From: Diaphorobacter limosus
GTDB lineage: Bacteria > Pseudomonadota > Gammaproteobacteria > Burkholderiales > Burkholderiaceae_C
Direction of reading: 5' to 3'
DNA length: 64,000 nt
NCBI RefSeq assembly: GCF_033100095.1
Contig: NZ_CP136921.1
Coordinates: 2,760,501 to 2,824,500 of the forward strand
Part shown: positions 1 through 8,588 of the stretch, one piece after another
Position numbering within the stretch: the first letter of the stretch is position 1
Layout of the letters: every line of letters starts with the position of its first letter
Made by a program: the position numbers and the translations under genes
Notes under the pieces: generated by a model
The model's database searches: none
What the model was told of the DNA's origin: nothing
What the model saw: the letters and a program-made list of their open reading frames with translations, nothing else

Positions 1-621
1 CAACCGTAGGTCGTAACCCACGGCGGCGGCACGCTCCTCGTTGTCGCGCACGGCCAGCAGCGTGCGGCCGAACATCGAATCGCAGACGCGGCGCAGCAGC
101 CAGAACGCCAGCAGGAACAGCACGGCCACGAAGCCGTAGTACTGCCAGGGCGAGACCAGCGGCCACAGCGTCTGGCCGGCGACGGCGAGCGACGGGCGCG
201 GTATATCGAGCAGACCGTTGTCCCCGCCCGTCAGGCCGGGCAGCGAATAGGCCAGGAAATAGAACATCTGCGCGAATGCCAGCGTCAGCATGACGAAGTA
301 GGTGCCGCGCTGGCGAATCGCGATCCAGCCCACCACGGCCGCGCCCATGGCCCCCATGGCCACGGCCGCCAGCAGCGCCAGCGGCATGGGCAGGGGCCAG
401 CGTGTGAGCAGCAAGGCGATGGTGTAGCTGCCCAGGCCGAAGAAGATGCCCTGGCCGAACGACAGCAGCCCCGTGTAGCCCAGCAGCAGGTTGCAGCCCA
501 TGGCGGCGAGGGCGTAGATCAGCACCTCGCTGGCGAGAGAGCCCGACTGCATGAACAGCGGCATGGCGATGACGATGGCCAGCGCGAGGAAAAGGTGGGA
601 ATGCCTGGTCATGGGGATCAT
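1..621 (-). CDS. livM: Branched-chain amino acid ABC transporter permease LivM (partial, C-terminus outside window)
   Basis: Inner-membrane permease of a Liv/HAAT-type ABC importer for branched-chain amino acids or related organic acids. About 207 N-terminal residues are visible, with several hydrophobic helices and the LivM-like segment NLLLGYTGLLSFGQGIFFG; the gene runs off the left edge. The ATG at 621 overlaps the TGA of livH (ATGA), which implies translational coupling; a second in-frame ATG lies at 612. It forms an operon with livH and, across a gap, the upstream binding-protein gene. The ATPase genes livG/livF are not in view and probably lie to the left. Family assignment is secure, substrate is not. 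Confidence 0.9.
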   Translation of the reverse strand, partial: MIPMTRHSHLFLALAIVIAMPLFMQSGSLASEVLIYALAAMGCNLLLGYTGLLSFGQGIFFGLGSYTIALLLTRWPLPMPLALLAAVAMGAMGAAVVGWIAIRQRGTYFVMLTLAFAQMFYFLAYSLPGLTGGDNGLLDIPRPSLAVAGQTLWPLVSPWQYYGFVAVLFLLAFWLLRRVCDSMFGRTLLAVRDNEERAAAVGYDLRL

Positions 622-1478
622 CCTTTGCGGCCCAGCAGGCCATGGGGGCGCAGCAACAGCACGGCGGCCATGGCCACGTAAATCATCAGGCGTGCGCCTT
701 CGGGCCACAGCGTGCTCATCACGCTTTGCACGATGCCGATGAGAATGCCGCCCACCAGCGCCCCGCTGAAGCTGCCCAGCCCGCCCACCACCACGATGAC
801 GAAGGCCACGCCGAGCGCCTCTATGCCCATGAAGGGCTCGGCCCCGCGTATCGGCGCGGCGAGCACGCCGGCCAGCGCCGCCGTGGCTGCACCGAGCGCG
901 AACACCAGGCTGAAGATGGCGAACACGTTCAGGCCCAGCAGCGACACCATCTCGGTGGATTCGCTGCCGGCGCGCACCGCGCTGCCCAGGCGCGTGCCCT
1001 CCAGCAGCCACCACAGCAGCAGCGCCAGCACGGCTGTGAAGCCGATCACGAACAGCCGGTACTTGGGGTAGACAAAGCCGCCCCACATGACCACGCCCTG
1101 CAGCAGATCCGGCACGGCCACGCTGTCGCCCAGCGGCCCCCACTGCAGGATCACGAGCTCCTGCACCACCAGGGCCAGGCCCACGGTGACCAGGATGTGG
1201 AACTCGTGCGGCTTGGCGTAGACATGGCGCAGCAGCAGCTTCTCAGTGAGCCAGCCGATCGCCCCCACGGCCAGGGGGGCGAGCAGCAGCGTCCACCAGA
1301 AGCTCCAGCCCCAGCGCGTCATCTGGTAGCAAAAGTAAGCACCTATCAGGTAGAACGCACCGTGCGCGAAGTTCACGAAGCGCAGCAGACCGAAGACGAT
1401 GGACAGGCCCACGGCCAACAGGAAATACAGCATGCCAATGCCGATTCCGTTGATGGTCTGTAGCAGGTAGATGCTCAT
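618..1478 (-). CDS. livH: Branched-chain amino acid ABC transporter permease LivH
   Basis: Second inner-membrane permease of the same Liv-type importer, 286 aa, a normal length for LivH. It starts MSIYLLQTINGIGIGMLYFL and has about eight hydrophobic helices, including the family segment GLLRFVNFAHGAFYLIGAY and a C-terminal GGLGSFSGALVGG. It lies downstream of the substrate-binding protein gene and overlaps livM by 4 nt. The 80-bp gap back to the binding-protein gene holds a dispersed repeat copy. The substrate cannot be read from the permease. Confidence 0.92.
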   Translation of the reverse strand: MSIYLLQTINGIGIGMLYFLLAVGLSIVFGLLRFVNFAHGAFYLIGAYFCYQMTRWGWSFWWTLLLAPLAVGAIGWLTEKLLLRHVYAKPHEFHILVTVGLALVVQELVILQWGPLGDSVAVPDLLQGVVMWGGFVYPKYRLFVIGFTAVLALLLWWLLEGTRLGSAVRAGSESTEMVSLLGLNVFAIFSLVFALGAATAALAGVLAAPIRGAEPFMGIEALGVAFVIVVVGGLGSFSGALVGGILIGIVQSVMSTLWPEGARLMIYVAMAAVLLLRPHGLLGRKG

Positions 1479-1490
1479 GATTGGCTATTA

Positions 1491-1545
1491 GAAAAATAGC
1501 TGTCAGCGCTTTGCTGGAAAGCGCTGAATGGCCTTTTTGCTTAAA
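1491..1545 (-). repeat. Dispersed short palindromic repeat, copy 1
   Basis: Reverse-orientation copy of a repeat that recurs at least nine times in this window. It shows ATAGCTGTCAGCGCTT, a short spacer, AAAGCGCT and then a GGCCT/T-rich tail. It fills the gap between livH and the binding-protein gene. Confidence 0.7.
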
Positions 1546-1560
1546 GATGGCGGCGGGGCG

Positions 1561-2766
1561 TCAGGCCAGCTTGCAGCCGGTCTGGTCCACGGGCAGGAAG
1601 GACTTGCCGGAGCTGATCACATCCACGTAGTCATCCTTGTTCTTCATCTTCGCCTTGGCCTTGCCCTTGAGCAGGTAGTAGTTTTTGAGCACCTGGTGGT
1701 CCGCCTTGCGCACCTCCTCCTCGCCCGTCAGGCCCTGGTACTTCATGCCTTCGAGTGCGGCGATGACGGCCTTTTGCTCCACCGAGCCGGCCTTGACGAT
1801 GGCGTCGATGAGCAGCTTGGTGCAGATGTAGGAGCCCGCCAGGCTGTAGTTGGGGTTGGCCTTGAACTTGTCCTGGCAGCGCTTGACCAGATCCAGGTTT
1901 TGCGGGGCGTCCGCCGTGTGCCAGTACTGCGCGCCAAAGTACACGCCGTCGCACAGGTCGGCGCCCAGCGACTCGAACTGCTCCAGCCCCGAGGCCCAGG
2001 CGATGAGGATGGTCATGTTCTTGTGCATGCCGAAGCTGATGGCCTGGCGCAGCGTGTCGGACGACTGGGCGCCAAAGTTCAAGAGCAGCAGCACATCGGG
2101 CTTGGCGGCCACGGCGTTGGTGAGGTAGCCGCTGAACTCCTTCTCGGTCAGCGAGTGGTAGCTGTTGCTCACATGCTCTATGCCCTTTTCCTTGAAGATG
2201 TTCTTGGCTGCCGACAGCAGGCCATCGCCGAACACATATTGCGGCGTGATCGTGTACCAGCGCTTGGCCTTCGGCATGGCCTCTACCAGTGGACGCACGG
2301 TCTGCTCGATGGCACCGAAGGTGGGCACGGACCAGCGGAAGGTGGCGCTGTTGCAGTCCTTGCCGGTGATCTCGTCGGCGCCGGCCGTGGTGATGAACAC
2401 GCCGCCGGCCTTCTCGGCCTCCTTGCCCATGGCCAGCGCCTCGGACGACAGAATGCCGCCGGCAAAGAAGCGTGCGCCCTGCTGCTGTGCCGATTCCTGC
2501 ACCTTGCGCACCGCCGTCGCCGGCTTGCCCTCGGTGTCCAGCAGCGTATAGGCCAGCGGCCGGCCCAGCGCCTTGCCGTACTGCTCTATGGCCAGCTTCA
2601 TGCCCAGGTCGGCGAACTTGCCGTTGGCTGCGAACGGGCCCGACATGGGTACCGGGCAGCCGAACTGGATCGCGTCCTTGGCCTGTGCCCAGGCAGTGGG
2701 TGCCAGCGACAGCGAGGAGGGCAGGGCGCCGAGCGCGGCAAGTTGCAGAAGGTGACGACGTTGCAT
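1561..2766 (-). CDS. Liv-type ABC transporter substrate-binding protein
   Basis: Periplasmic type I solute-binding protein (Peripla_BP_6/LivK class), 401 aa. It delivers ligand to the LivHM permeases encoded downstream. The N-terminus MQRRHLLQLAALGALPSSL and following AWAQA look like a signal peptide with a twin-arginine-like start. The mature part begins with IQFGCPVPMSGPFAANGKF, typical of the first lobe. The ATG at 2766 was chosen over an upstream in-frame start at 2844 because it follows a GGAG at about 2777 and begins the signal peptide exactly. The gene diverges from the FCD/GntR regulator gene, a likely regulator. Ligand unknown. Confidence 0.9.
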   Translation of the reverse strand: MQRRHLLQLAALGALPSSLSLAPTAWAQAKDAIQFGCPVPMSGPFAANGKFADLGMKLAIEQYGKALGRPLAYTLLDTEGKPATAVRKVQESAQQQGARFFAGGILSSEALAMGKEAEKAGGVFITTAGADEITGKDCNSATFRWSVPTFGAIEQTVRPLVEAMPKAKRWYTITPQYVFGDGLLSAAKNIFKEKGIEHVSNSYHSLTEKEFSGYLTNAVAAKPDVLLLLNFGAQSSDTLRQAISFGMHKNMTILIAWASGLEQFESLGADLCDGVYFGAQYWHTADAPQNLDLVKRCQDKFKANPNYSLAGSYICTKLLIDAIVKAGSVEQKAVIAALEGMKYQGLTGEEEVRKADHQVLKNYYLLKGKAKAKMKNKDDYVDVISSGKSFLPVDQTGCKLA

Positions 2767-2875
2767 GATGTGGTGTCTCCGTGGCGGTGTAGGTGTAGTG
2801 ACTGGTTCCGGGGCCGATTTCGGAGTGCGTGAGCGCAATTTCATGCCTGCAATGCGTACGAACCCCTTAACTCCT

Positions 2876-2900
2876 GTTTATAGTGATAAATACAATAAAC
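2876..2900. promoter_or_regulatory. Possible operator between the transporter operon and the FCD regulator gene
   Basis: AT-rich intergenic stretch with an inverted repeat, GTTTAT-N13-ATAAAC, located between the two divergent start codons. FCD/GntR regulators usually bind short palindromes near their own promoter, so this is a reasonable autoregulatory site. The assignment rests only on symmetry and position. Confidence 0.3.
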
Positions 2901-2928
2901 ATTACGCGTGAAAACCCTTGAACTGACC

Positions 2929-3741
2929 ATGACCAAACCGAAGACTTCCTCATTGGCGATCAAACAGCTCAAGCGCTCGGATCTCGTGGCCCAGGAGGTC
3001 AAGCGCCTGATCACCGAGAAAAATCTCAGTCCCGGCGACCGCCTGCCGCGTGAAATCGAGCTGCAGGAGCAGTTCCAGGTCAGCAAGGGCACGATCCGCG
3101 AGGCGCTCAAGTCGTTGGAGGTGCAGGGGCTGATCACCATCTCCACCGGTCCGGCGGGTGGCGGCACCATCGCCGAGGTGCCGCTCGATCGCACGCTGCA
3201 GTTCATGCAGAACTACCTGTTCTTCCAGGAGGTGACGATCGACGACATCTACACCGTGCGCCAGATGCTCGAACCCGAGCTGGCGGCAGGCGCCGTGCCG
3301 CACCTGACCGAGGCCGACTTCGAGGCGCTGGAGCACAGCATCAGCTGCTGTGACCCCACGCAAAGCCATGAGGATTTGCTCACCCAGCGGCGCGAGGATG
3401 TGAACTTTCACGACATCCTGGCCGCGGCCAATCCCAACCCCTTCCTGCGCTTTTCCTGCGAGCTCATCAACGAGATGATTCGCCAGCTCATCGTCTTCGG
3501 CAACCGCACGCCGCAGACCGAGCACCGGCGCTTTGGCGAGGCCAACGCGCAGTTCCACCGCGACATCGTGCAGGCCGCCCGCGCGCGTGACGCCGAGCGG
3601 GTGCGCGTGCTGATGCACCAGCACATGCAGGACGCCGCCAGCAGCGTCAAGCGCATGAAGGGGCGCATCCAGGGGCGACTGATCCTGGATGCGGACACGC
3701 TGCGCCGGCCCAGGCCCGTGGCCGGGCGCAAGCGTGCCTGA
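2929..3741 (+). CDS. GntR-family (FadR/FCD) transcriptional regulator
   Basis: DNA-binding regulator of about 270 aa. The N-terminal winged helix has the GntR signature: LSPGDRLPREIELQEQFQVS, followed by GTIREALKSLEVQGLI. The C-terminal FCD helical ligand-binding domain covers about residues 90-250 and normally senses an organic acid. It is divergent from the Liv-type operon and 25 bp upstream of a TctC receptor gene, so it probably controls one or both. ATG 2929 was preferred; GTG 2908 would add seven residues, and neither start has a strong Shine-Dalgarno. Ligand unknown. Confidence 0.88.
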   Translation: MTKPKTSSLAIKQLKRSDLVAQEVKRLITEKNLSPGDRLPREIELQEQFQVSKGTIREALKSLEVQGLITISTGPAGGGTIAEVPLDRTLQFMQNYLFFQEVTIDDIYTVRQMLEPELAAGAVPHLTEADFEALEHSISCCDPTQSHEDLLTQRREDVNFHDILAAANPNPFLRFSCELINEMIRQLIVFGNRTPQTEHRRFGEANAQFHRDIVQAARARDAERVRVLMHQHMQDAASSVKRMKGRIQGRLILDADTLRRPRPVAGRKRA

Positions 3742-3766
3742 AGTGGGCTCTGCGTCTCGCAAGTCC

Positions 3767-4831
3767 ATGGGAGCTGATAAGCTGCGCCGCGTTTTTCAAC
3801 CATCCAACGAACCCATTACCCATCCATTCAGCGGCGCCCCCGGTTGCATCCGCGCGCCATGGCGCGCCTTGGCCGGCGGCCTGGCTTTCGTGGCCTTGCT
3901 GGCCGCTCCTGTGGCGCAGGCCCAGCAAGGCGCCTACCCGTCCAAGCCCATACGCCTCATCGTGCCGTTCGCGCCCGGTGGCTCGACCGATATCCTGGGC
4001 CGCCTGCTGGCGCAAAAGCTGGGCGAGAGCATGCAGACCAGCGTGGTGGTGGAGAACAAGCCTGGCGCCAACGGCACCATAGGCTGCGACCTGGTGGCCA
4101 AGGCGCCACCGGACGGCTACACCGTCATCCTGGGCGATGTGGGCTGCATGTCCATGGCGCCGGGTCTGTACTCCCGCTTGCCCTACGACCCGCTGCGCGA
4201 CTTCGCGCCCGTGAGCCTGGTCGGGCGCAGCCCGCTGGTGCTGACCGTGGGCACGCAAAGCCCGCTGCAGTCGCTCCAAGACCTGACGGCCGCGGCGCAG
4301 GCTGCGCCGGGCAAGCTCAACTACCCCTCGTCCGGCACGGGCGGTCCCAACCATCTGGGGGCGGAGCTGTACGCCATGCAGGCCAAGGTCAAGGTCAGCC
4401 ACATACCGTACAAGGGCAGCGCGCCGTCGGTGGTGTCGCTGGTGGCGGGTGAGACGGATTTCGGCTTTCTCACGGCGGTGACGATCGCCTCGCAGCTCAA
4501 CGCCGGCAAGGTGCGCGCGCTGGCCGTGGCGCACACCGAGCGCCTGCCGGCCATGCCCAACGTGCCCACCATGTCGGAGGCCGGCCTCAAGGGCTTCACG
4601 GCCGATGCCTGGTTCCTGGCCGCCGTGCCGGCGGGCACACCCAAGCCCATCGTCGATCGCCTCTACGCCGAGATCGCCAAGGCCCTGCCCGTGCCCGACG
4701 TGAAGGCCAAGCTCGACTCCATGGGCGTGCTGGCCTCGGGCCTGGATCCGCAGGCCTCGGCGCAGTTCCTGCGCACCGAGGTGGACAAGTGGCGCGGCGT
4801 GATCAAGACCGCCGGCATCACGCTCGACTGA
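3767..4831 (+). CDS. Tripartite tricarboxylate transporter receptor (Bug/TctC family)
   Basis: Periplasmic binding protein of the Bug family, abundant in betaproteobacteria, usually binding carboxylates for TctAB-type carriers. About 354 aa from ATG 3767. A hydrophobic signal segment ends AAPVAQAQ, and the mature protein starts YPSKPIRLIVPFAPGG, the family hallmark. Other family segments are VVENKPGANGTIG and YPSSGTGGPNHLGAEL. No TctA/TctB genes are adjacent, which is usual for orphan Bug proteins. The start is uncertain: an upstream in-frame ATG at 3689 overlaps the regulator gene. Confidence 0.88.
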   Translation: MGADKLRRVFQPSNEPITHPFSGAPGCIRAPWRALAGGLAFVALLAAPVAQAQQGAYPSKPIRLIVPFAPGGSTDILGRLLAQKLGESMQTSVVVENKPGANGTIGCDLVAKAPPDGYTVILGDVGCMSMAPGLYSRLPYDPLRDFAPVSLVGRSPLVLTVGTQSPLQSLQDLTAAAQAAPGKLNYPSSGTGGPNHLGAELYAMQAKVKVSHIPYKGSAPSVVSLVAGETDFGFLTAVTIASQLNAGKVRALAVAHTERLPAMPNVPTMSEAGLKGFTADAWFLAAVPAGTPKPIVDRLYAEIAKALPVPDVKAKLDSMGVLASGLDPQASAQFLRTEVDKWRGVIKTAGITLD

Positions 4832-4842
4832 AGTCCTCGCAG

Positions 4843-4888
4843 AATGCACAAGGCCCCCGAACCTCACGGCTCGGGGGCCTTGTGCATT
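4843..4888. terminator. Strong hairpin, probable bidirectional terminator
   Basis: A perfect 18-bp inverted repeat (4843-4860 and 4871-4888) with a 10-nt loop, whose arms begin AATGCACAAGGCCCCC. It lies between the convergent tctC-like and mmsA genes, where a shared terminator is expected. There is no clear U-run. Confidence 0.75.
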
Positions 4889-4907
4889 GAGTGCAATCGG
4901 CGCGTGG

Positions 4908-6425
4908 TCAGCGGCTGCTCGGAAAACTGAACACCGCGCCCTCGCGCACGCCGGCGCTGGGCCAGCGCTGGGTGATGGTCTTGCGCTTGGTGTAGAAGCG
5001 CACGGCATCCGGGCCGTAGGCGTGCAGGTCGCCGAACAGCGAACGCTTCCAGCCGCCGAAGGAGTGGTAGGCCACGGGCACGGGCAGGGGCACGTTCACG
5101 CCCACCATGCCGACCTGGATGTGGTCGGTGAAGTAGCGCGCGGCCTCGCCGTCGCGCGTGAAGATGCAGGTGCCGTTGCCGTACTCGTGCGCGTCGATCA
5201 GCGCCATGGCCTCTTGCAGCGTCTTGACGCGCACCACGCCGAGCACGGGGCCGAAGATTTCCTCCTGGTAGATCTTCATGCCGGGTTTGACGTTGTCGAA
5301 CAGGCAGGCGCCGAGGAAGTAGCCGTCCTCATGTCCCGCCACCTGCACGCCGCGGCCGTCCACCACCAGCTGCGCGCCTTCGGCCACGCCGCTGTCCACA
5401 TAGGCCTTGACCTTCTCAAAGTGCTGGCGCGTGACCAGCGGGCCCATGTCGTTGCCGTTGTCCGTGCCGGGGCCGACCTTCATCCTGGCGATCTCGGCCT
5501 TCAGGCCGGCCACCACGGCGTCGCCTACTTCGTCGCCCACGGCCACCAGCAGCGGGATGGCCATGCAGCGCTCGCCGCAGCTGCCGTAGGCCGCGCCCAT
5601 CAGCGCGTTGACGGCGTTGGCCACGTCGGCGTCGGGCATCAGCACGGCGTGGTTCTTGGCGCCGCCCAGGGCCTGCACGCGCTTGCCATGCTTGCAGCCT
5701 TCCGAATAGATGTATTCGGCGATCGGCGTCGAGCCGACAAAGCTCACCGCCTTCACGCGCGGGTCTTGCAGCAGCGTATCGACGGCGGTCTTGTCGCCGT
5801 TGACGACGTTGAGCACGCCGGGTGGCAGACCGGCTTCCAGCGCCAGCTGGGCGATGAACAGGGTGCTGCTCGGGTCGCGTTCGGAGGGCTTCAAGACAAA
5901 GGTGTTGCCACAGGCCACGGCCATGGGCCACATCCACAGCGGCACCATGGCCGGAAAGTTGAACGGCGTGATGCCGGCCGTGACGCCCAGCGCCTGGTGC
6001 TCGGCCCAGCTGTCTATGCCGGGGCCGACGTTGCGGCTGTGTTCGCCCTTGAGCAGCTCGGGGGCGTAGCTGGCGTATTCCACGTTTTCTATGCCGCGCT
6101 GGATCTCGCCGTGCGCGTCGGACAGCACCTTGCCGTGCTCGGCGGTGATCATGGCGGCGATCTTGTCGGCGTTTTCTTCCAGCAGCACTTTCAGCCGGCT
6201 CATGACCCGCGCGCGCTTGAGCGGTGGCGTGGCGCGCCAGGCGGGGAAGGCGGCCTCGGCGCTGGCGATGGCCGCCTCCACCGTGGCCTTGCTCGCCAGC
6301 GCCACGCTGGTGGTCGACTGGCCGGTGGCGGGGTTGAACACGGGCTGGGTGCGCTCGGTGTCGGCGACGAGCTGGCCGTCAATGAGGTGGCCTACGGTGG
6401 CGGTGACGTTCTGGTCGTGGTGCAT
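4908..6425 (-). CDS. mmsA: CoA-acylating methylmalonate-semialdehyde dehydrogenase
   Basis: Cytosolic NAD- and CoA-dependent aldehyde dehydrogenase, 505 aa, converting methylmalonate semialdehyde to propionyl-CoA or malonate semialdehyde to acetyl-CoA with CO2 release. The ALDH fold is complete: [15 protein letters not shown], nucleotide segment [11 protein letters not shown], catalytic cysteine in [10 protein letters not shown], and the MmsA-type ending [19 protein letters not shown]. It lies downstream of an omega-amino acid aminotransferase gene on the same strand, which suits valine or beta-alanine breakdown. A dispersed repeat copy sits directly upstream. Confidence 0.93.
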   Translation of the reverse strand: MHHDQNVTATVGHLIDGQLVADTERTQPVFNPATGQSTTSVALASKATVEAAIASAEAAFPAWRATPPLKRARVMSRLKVLLEENADKIAAMITAEHGKVLSDAHGEIQRGIENVEYASYAPELLKGEHSRNVGPGIDSWAEHQALGVTAGITPFNFPAMVPLWMWPMAVACGNTFVLKPSERDPSSTLFIAQLALEAGLPPGVLNVVNGDKTAVDTLLQDPRVKAVSFVGSTPIAEYIYSEGCKHGKRVQALGGAKNHAVLMPDADVANAVNALMGAAYGSCGERCMAIPLLVAVGDEVGDAVVAGLKAEIARMKVGPGTDNGNDMGPLVTRQHFEKVKAYVDSGVAEGAQLVVDGRGVQVAGHEDGYFLGACLFDNVKPGMKIYQEEIFGPVLGVVRVKTLQEAMALIDAHEYGNGTCIFTRDGEAARYFTDHIQVGMVGVNVPLPVPVAYHSFGGWKRSLFGDLHAYGPDAVRFYTKRKTITQRWPSAGVREGAVFSFPSSR

Positions 6426-6437
6426 GAGGTGCTGCTG

Positions 6438-6500
6438 AAAATTTGATAAAAAGTGGGTGTAGCGCTTATCTGGTAAGCGCTGATAGCTATTGTTTTTATG
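6438..6500 (+). repeat. Dispersed short palindromic repeat, copy 2
   Basis: Clean copy of the repeat family with core GCGCTTATCTGGTAAGCGC, followed by GATAGCTAT and a T-rich end. It occupies the gap between the aminotransferase and mmsA genes. Confidence 0.75.
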
Positions 6501-6545
6501 GTGCGTGGAGCATGGAGAGCCGGCGGGACGCCGGCGCTCCCAGGT

Positions 6546-7901
6546 TCAGGCGGTCTCTTGCAGTGCGTCGCCCAGAGCGCTGACCAGGCGGTTGATCTCG
6601 GCCTCGGTACTGATGAAGGGCGGCGCCAGCTGAATCGTGTCGCCGCCGTAGCGCACGTAGAAGCCCTTGTCCCAGCACTTCATTGCCACCTCGTAGGGGC
6701 GGCGCGCCGGCTCGCCGGGCAGGCTGGCGATGGTGAAGCCCGCAGCCAGGCCGTAGTTGCGGATGTCGGCCACATGCTTCGCACCCTTGAGGCCATGCAC
6801 GGCGTTCTCAAAATACGGCGACAGCGCCTTGACGCGCGCCGGCATGTCTTCCTTCTGCAGGATGTCCAGCACCGCGTTGCCCGCCGCGCAGGCCACGGGG
6901 TGGGCCGAGTAGGTGTAGCCGTGGGCAAACTCCAGCATGTACTCGGGCCCGCCCGCGGCCATGAAGGTGTCGTAGATTTCTTTGGCTGCAACGCAGCCGC
7001 CCAGCGGCTGGGCGCCGTTGGTGACCTGCTTGGCAAAGTTCATGATGTCGGGCGTCACGCCGAACACCTCGGCGCCCGTCCAGCCGCCGCAGCGGCCAAA
7101 GCCGGTGATGACCTCGTCGAAGATGAGCAGGATGTTGTTCTGCGTGCAGATCTCGCGCAGGCGCTGCAGGTAGCCCGCGGGCGGAATGACGACGCCGGCC
7201 GAGCCCGAGAACGGCTCGACGATCACGGCGGCGATGTTGCTCGCGTCATGCAGGGCAATCACGTCCAGCAGCTTGTCGGCCAACGCCCGGCCGTCGGTAT
7301 CGGGCATGCCACGGCAGAACGAGCCCAGCGGCGGCTGGGTGTGGGGCATGTGGTCGGCCTCCACGCCCTGGCCAAACAGCTTGCGGTTGCCCACCATGCC
7401 CCCCACCGAGATGCCGCCAAAATTCACGCCGTGGTAGCCCTTCTCGCGGCCGATCAGCCGCGTCTTGCCGCCCTGGCCCTTGGCGCGCCAGTAGGCGCGT
7501 GCCATCTTCAGCGACGTGTCGGCCGCCTCGGAGCCGGATCCGGTGAAGAACACATAGTCCAGGCCCGCCGGGGTCAAGTCCTTGATGCGGTTGGCCAGTT
7601 CGAATGCGGCCGGGTGGCCAAACTGGAAGGCCGGGGCGTAGTCCAGGTTGGCGGCGGCGCGGCCGATGGCCTCGGCCACTTCCTTGCGGCCATGGCCCAG
7701 GCCCGAGCACCACAGGCCCGACAGGCCGTCAAAAATCTTGCGCCCGTCGGCATCGGTGTAGTAGGCGCCCTGGGCGCCGACCACCATGCGCGGATTCGCC
7801 TTGAAGTTGCGGTTGCCGGTGAACGGCATCCAGTGGGCGTCGAGCCAGGCGGCGTCCTGGCGGATGGCGGTGCGGTTGTCGTCAACGACGGCAAAGGACA
7901 T
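6546..7901 (-). CDS. Omega-amino acid--pyruvate aminotransferase (class III, PLP)
   Basis: PLP-dependent class III aminotransferase, 451 aa, of the beta-alanine:pyruvate type. It would convert beta-alanine and pyruvate to malonate semialdehyde and alanine. Visible landmarks are WMPFTGNRNFKANPRM at the N-terminus, FFTGSGSEAADTSLKMARAY for cofactor binding, FDEVITGFGRCG, and the PLP lysine in NFAKQVTNGAQPLGG. The ATG at 7901 is preceded by GGAG at good spacing; an upstream start at 7964 lacks this. It pairs with downstream mmsA, whose product could remove the semialdehyde. Exact amine donor is inferred. Confidence 0.88.
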   Translation of the reverse strand: MSFAVVDDNRTAIRQDAAWLDAHWMPFTGNRNFKANPRMVVGAQGAYYTDADGRKIFDGLSGLWCSGLGHGRKEVAEAIGRAAANLDYAPAFQFGHPAAFELANRIKDLTPAGLDYVFFTGSGSEAADTSLKMARAYWRAKGQGGKTRLIGREKGYHGVNFGGISVGGMVGNRKLFGQGVEADHMPHTQPPLGSFCRGMPDTDGRALADKLLDVIALHDASNIAAVIVEPFSGSAGVVIPPAGYLQRLREICTQNNILLIFDEVITGFGRCGGWTGAEVFGVTPDIMNFAKQVTNGAQPLGGCVAAKEIYDTFMAAGGPEYMLEFAHGYTYSAHPVACAAGNAVLDILQKEDMPARVKALSPYFENAVHGLKGAKHVADIRNYGLAAGFTIASLPGEPARRPYEVAMKCWDKGFYVRYGGDTIQLAPPFISTEAEINRLVSALGDALQETA

Positions 7902-8053
7902 GGCGGTCTCCTGTGAATGAATGCAGCGATTGTTGGCCAGGACGATAATTCTTAAAAGTATCAAATATCAACGTTTACTTGCTTGAACATGCAAGAAAAA
8001 CCATCCCCGTACTAGTTGGGCTAACATTCCTCGGTTGACGCACTGGAGCCGCC

Positions 8054-8275
8054 ATGACCACCATCAACATCGCCGAACTGCCCGTGGCCGAAAAGTTGCG
8101 GCTCATGGAAGCGCTGTGGGATGCCCTGAGCGCACAGGCCGAGCAGGCCGCCGTTCCCGCCTGGCACCGGGAAGTGCTGGCCCAGCGCCTGCAGCGCCTG
8201 GACGGCGGCACCGAACCCGTCACACCCTGGACGCAGGCCAAGGAACGCATTCGCGCGCAGGTCAGGGCGGCGTGA
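8054..8275 (+). CDS. Addiction-module antitoxin (Unstab_antitox/TIGR02574 family)
   Basis: Small protein of 73 aa matching the short antitoxin family that partners RelE/ParE toxins. The start MTTINIAELPVAEKLRLMEA followed by LWDAL is the family pattern (I..L...EKL.L.E.LWD.L). It presumably binds and neutralises the toxin encoded 2 bp downstream. The gene is preceded by an AT-rich 150-bp gap shared with the divergent aminotransferase gene. Confidence 0.85.
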   Translation: MTTINIAELPVAEKLRLMEALWDALSAQAEQAAVPAWHREVLAQRLQRLDGGTEPVTPWTQAKERIRAQVRAA

Positions 8276-8276
8276 C

Positions 8277-8579
8277 GTGGCGCGGGTGCAGATTGCCCGG
8301 TCGGCGGAAACCGATCTCCTGGAAGGCTATGTGTTCTACGAACAGCAGCAGGCGGGCATAGGCGACTATTTTCTCGACAGCCTGTCCGCAGAGATCGATG
8401 CACTCGCCTTGTACGCGGGTGTTCACCCCAGACCCGATAGCCGCCTGCACCGCACATTATCCAGGCGCTTTCCTTTCGCCATTTACTACGACCTGAAAGG
8501 CGACATCGCCACGGTCGTGGCCGTGCTCGATTGCCGCCAGAACCCGGCGTCCATCGCTCAGCGGCTCGGGCGGCCGTAA
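8277..8579 (+). CDS. RelE/ParE-family toxin
   Basis: Toxin of 100 aa in the RelE/ParE superfamily, paired with the antitoxin gene immediately upstream; the GTG start is one base after the antitoxin stop. Features include VQIARSAETDLLEGYVFYEQ at the N-terminus and the C-terminal strand pair RFPFAIYYDLKGDIATVVAV, typical of ParE-like folds. Whether it targets gyrase (ParE) or ribosome-bound mRNA (RelE) cannot be decided here; the sequence looks closer to ParE. The following LysR gene starts within 10 bp. Confidence 0.87.
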   Translation: MARVQIARSAETDLLEGYVFYEQQQAGIGDYFLDSLSAEIDALALYAGVHPRPDSRLHRTLSRRFPFAIYYDLKGDIATVVAVLDCRQNPASIAQRLGRP

Positions 8580-8588
8580 TCGGTGGTC

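Noticed and set aside
4887..6446. Long plus-strand open frame opposite mmsA
   Set aside because: Low-complexity antisense translation; mmsA on the other strand has complete catalytic motifs.
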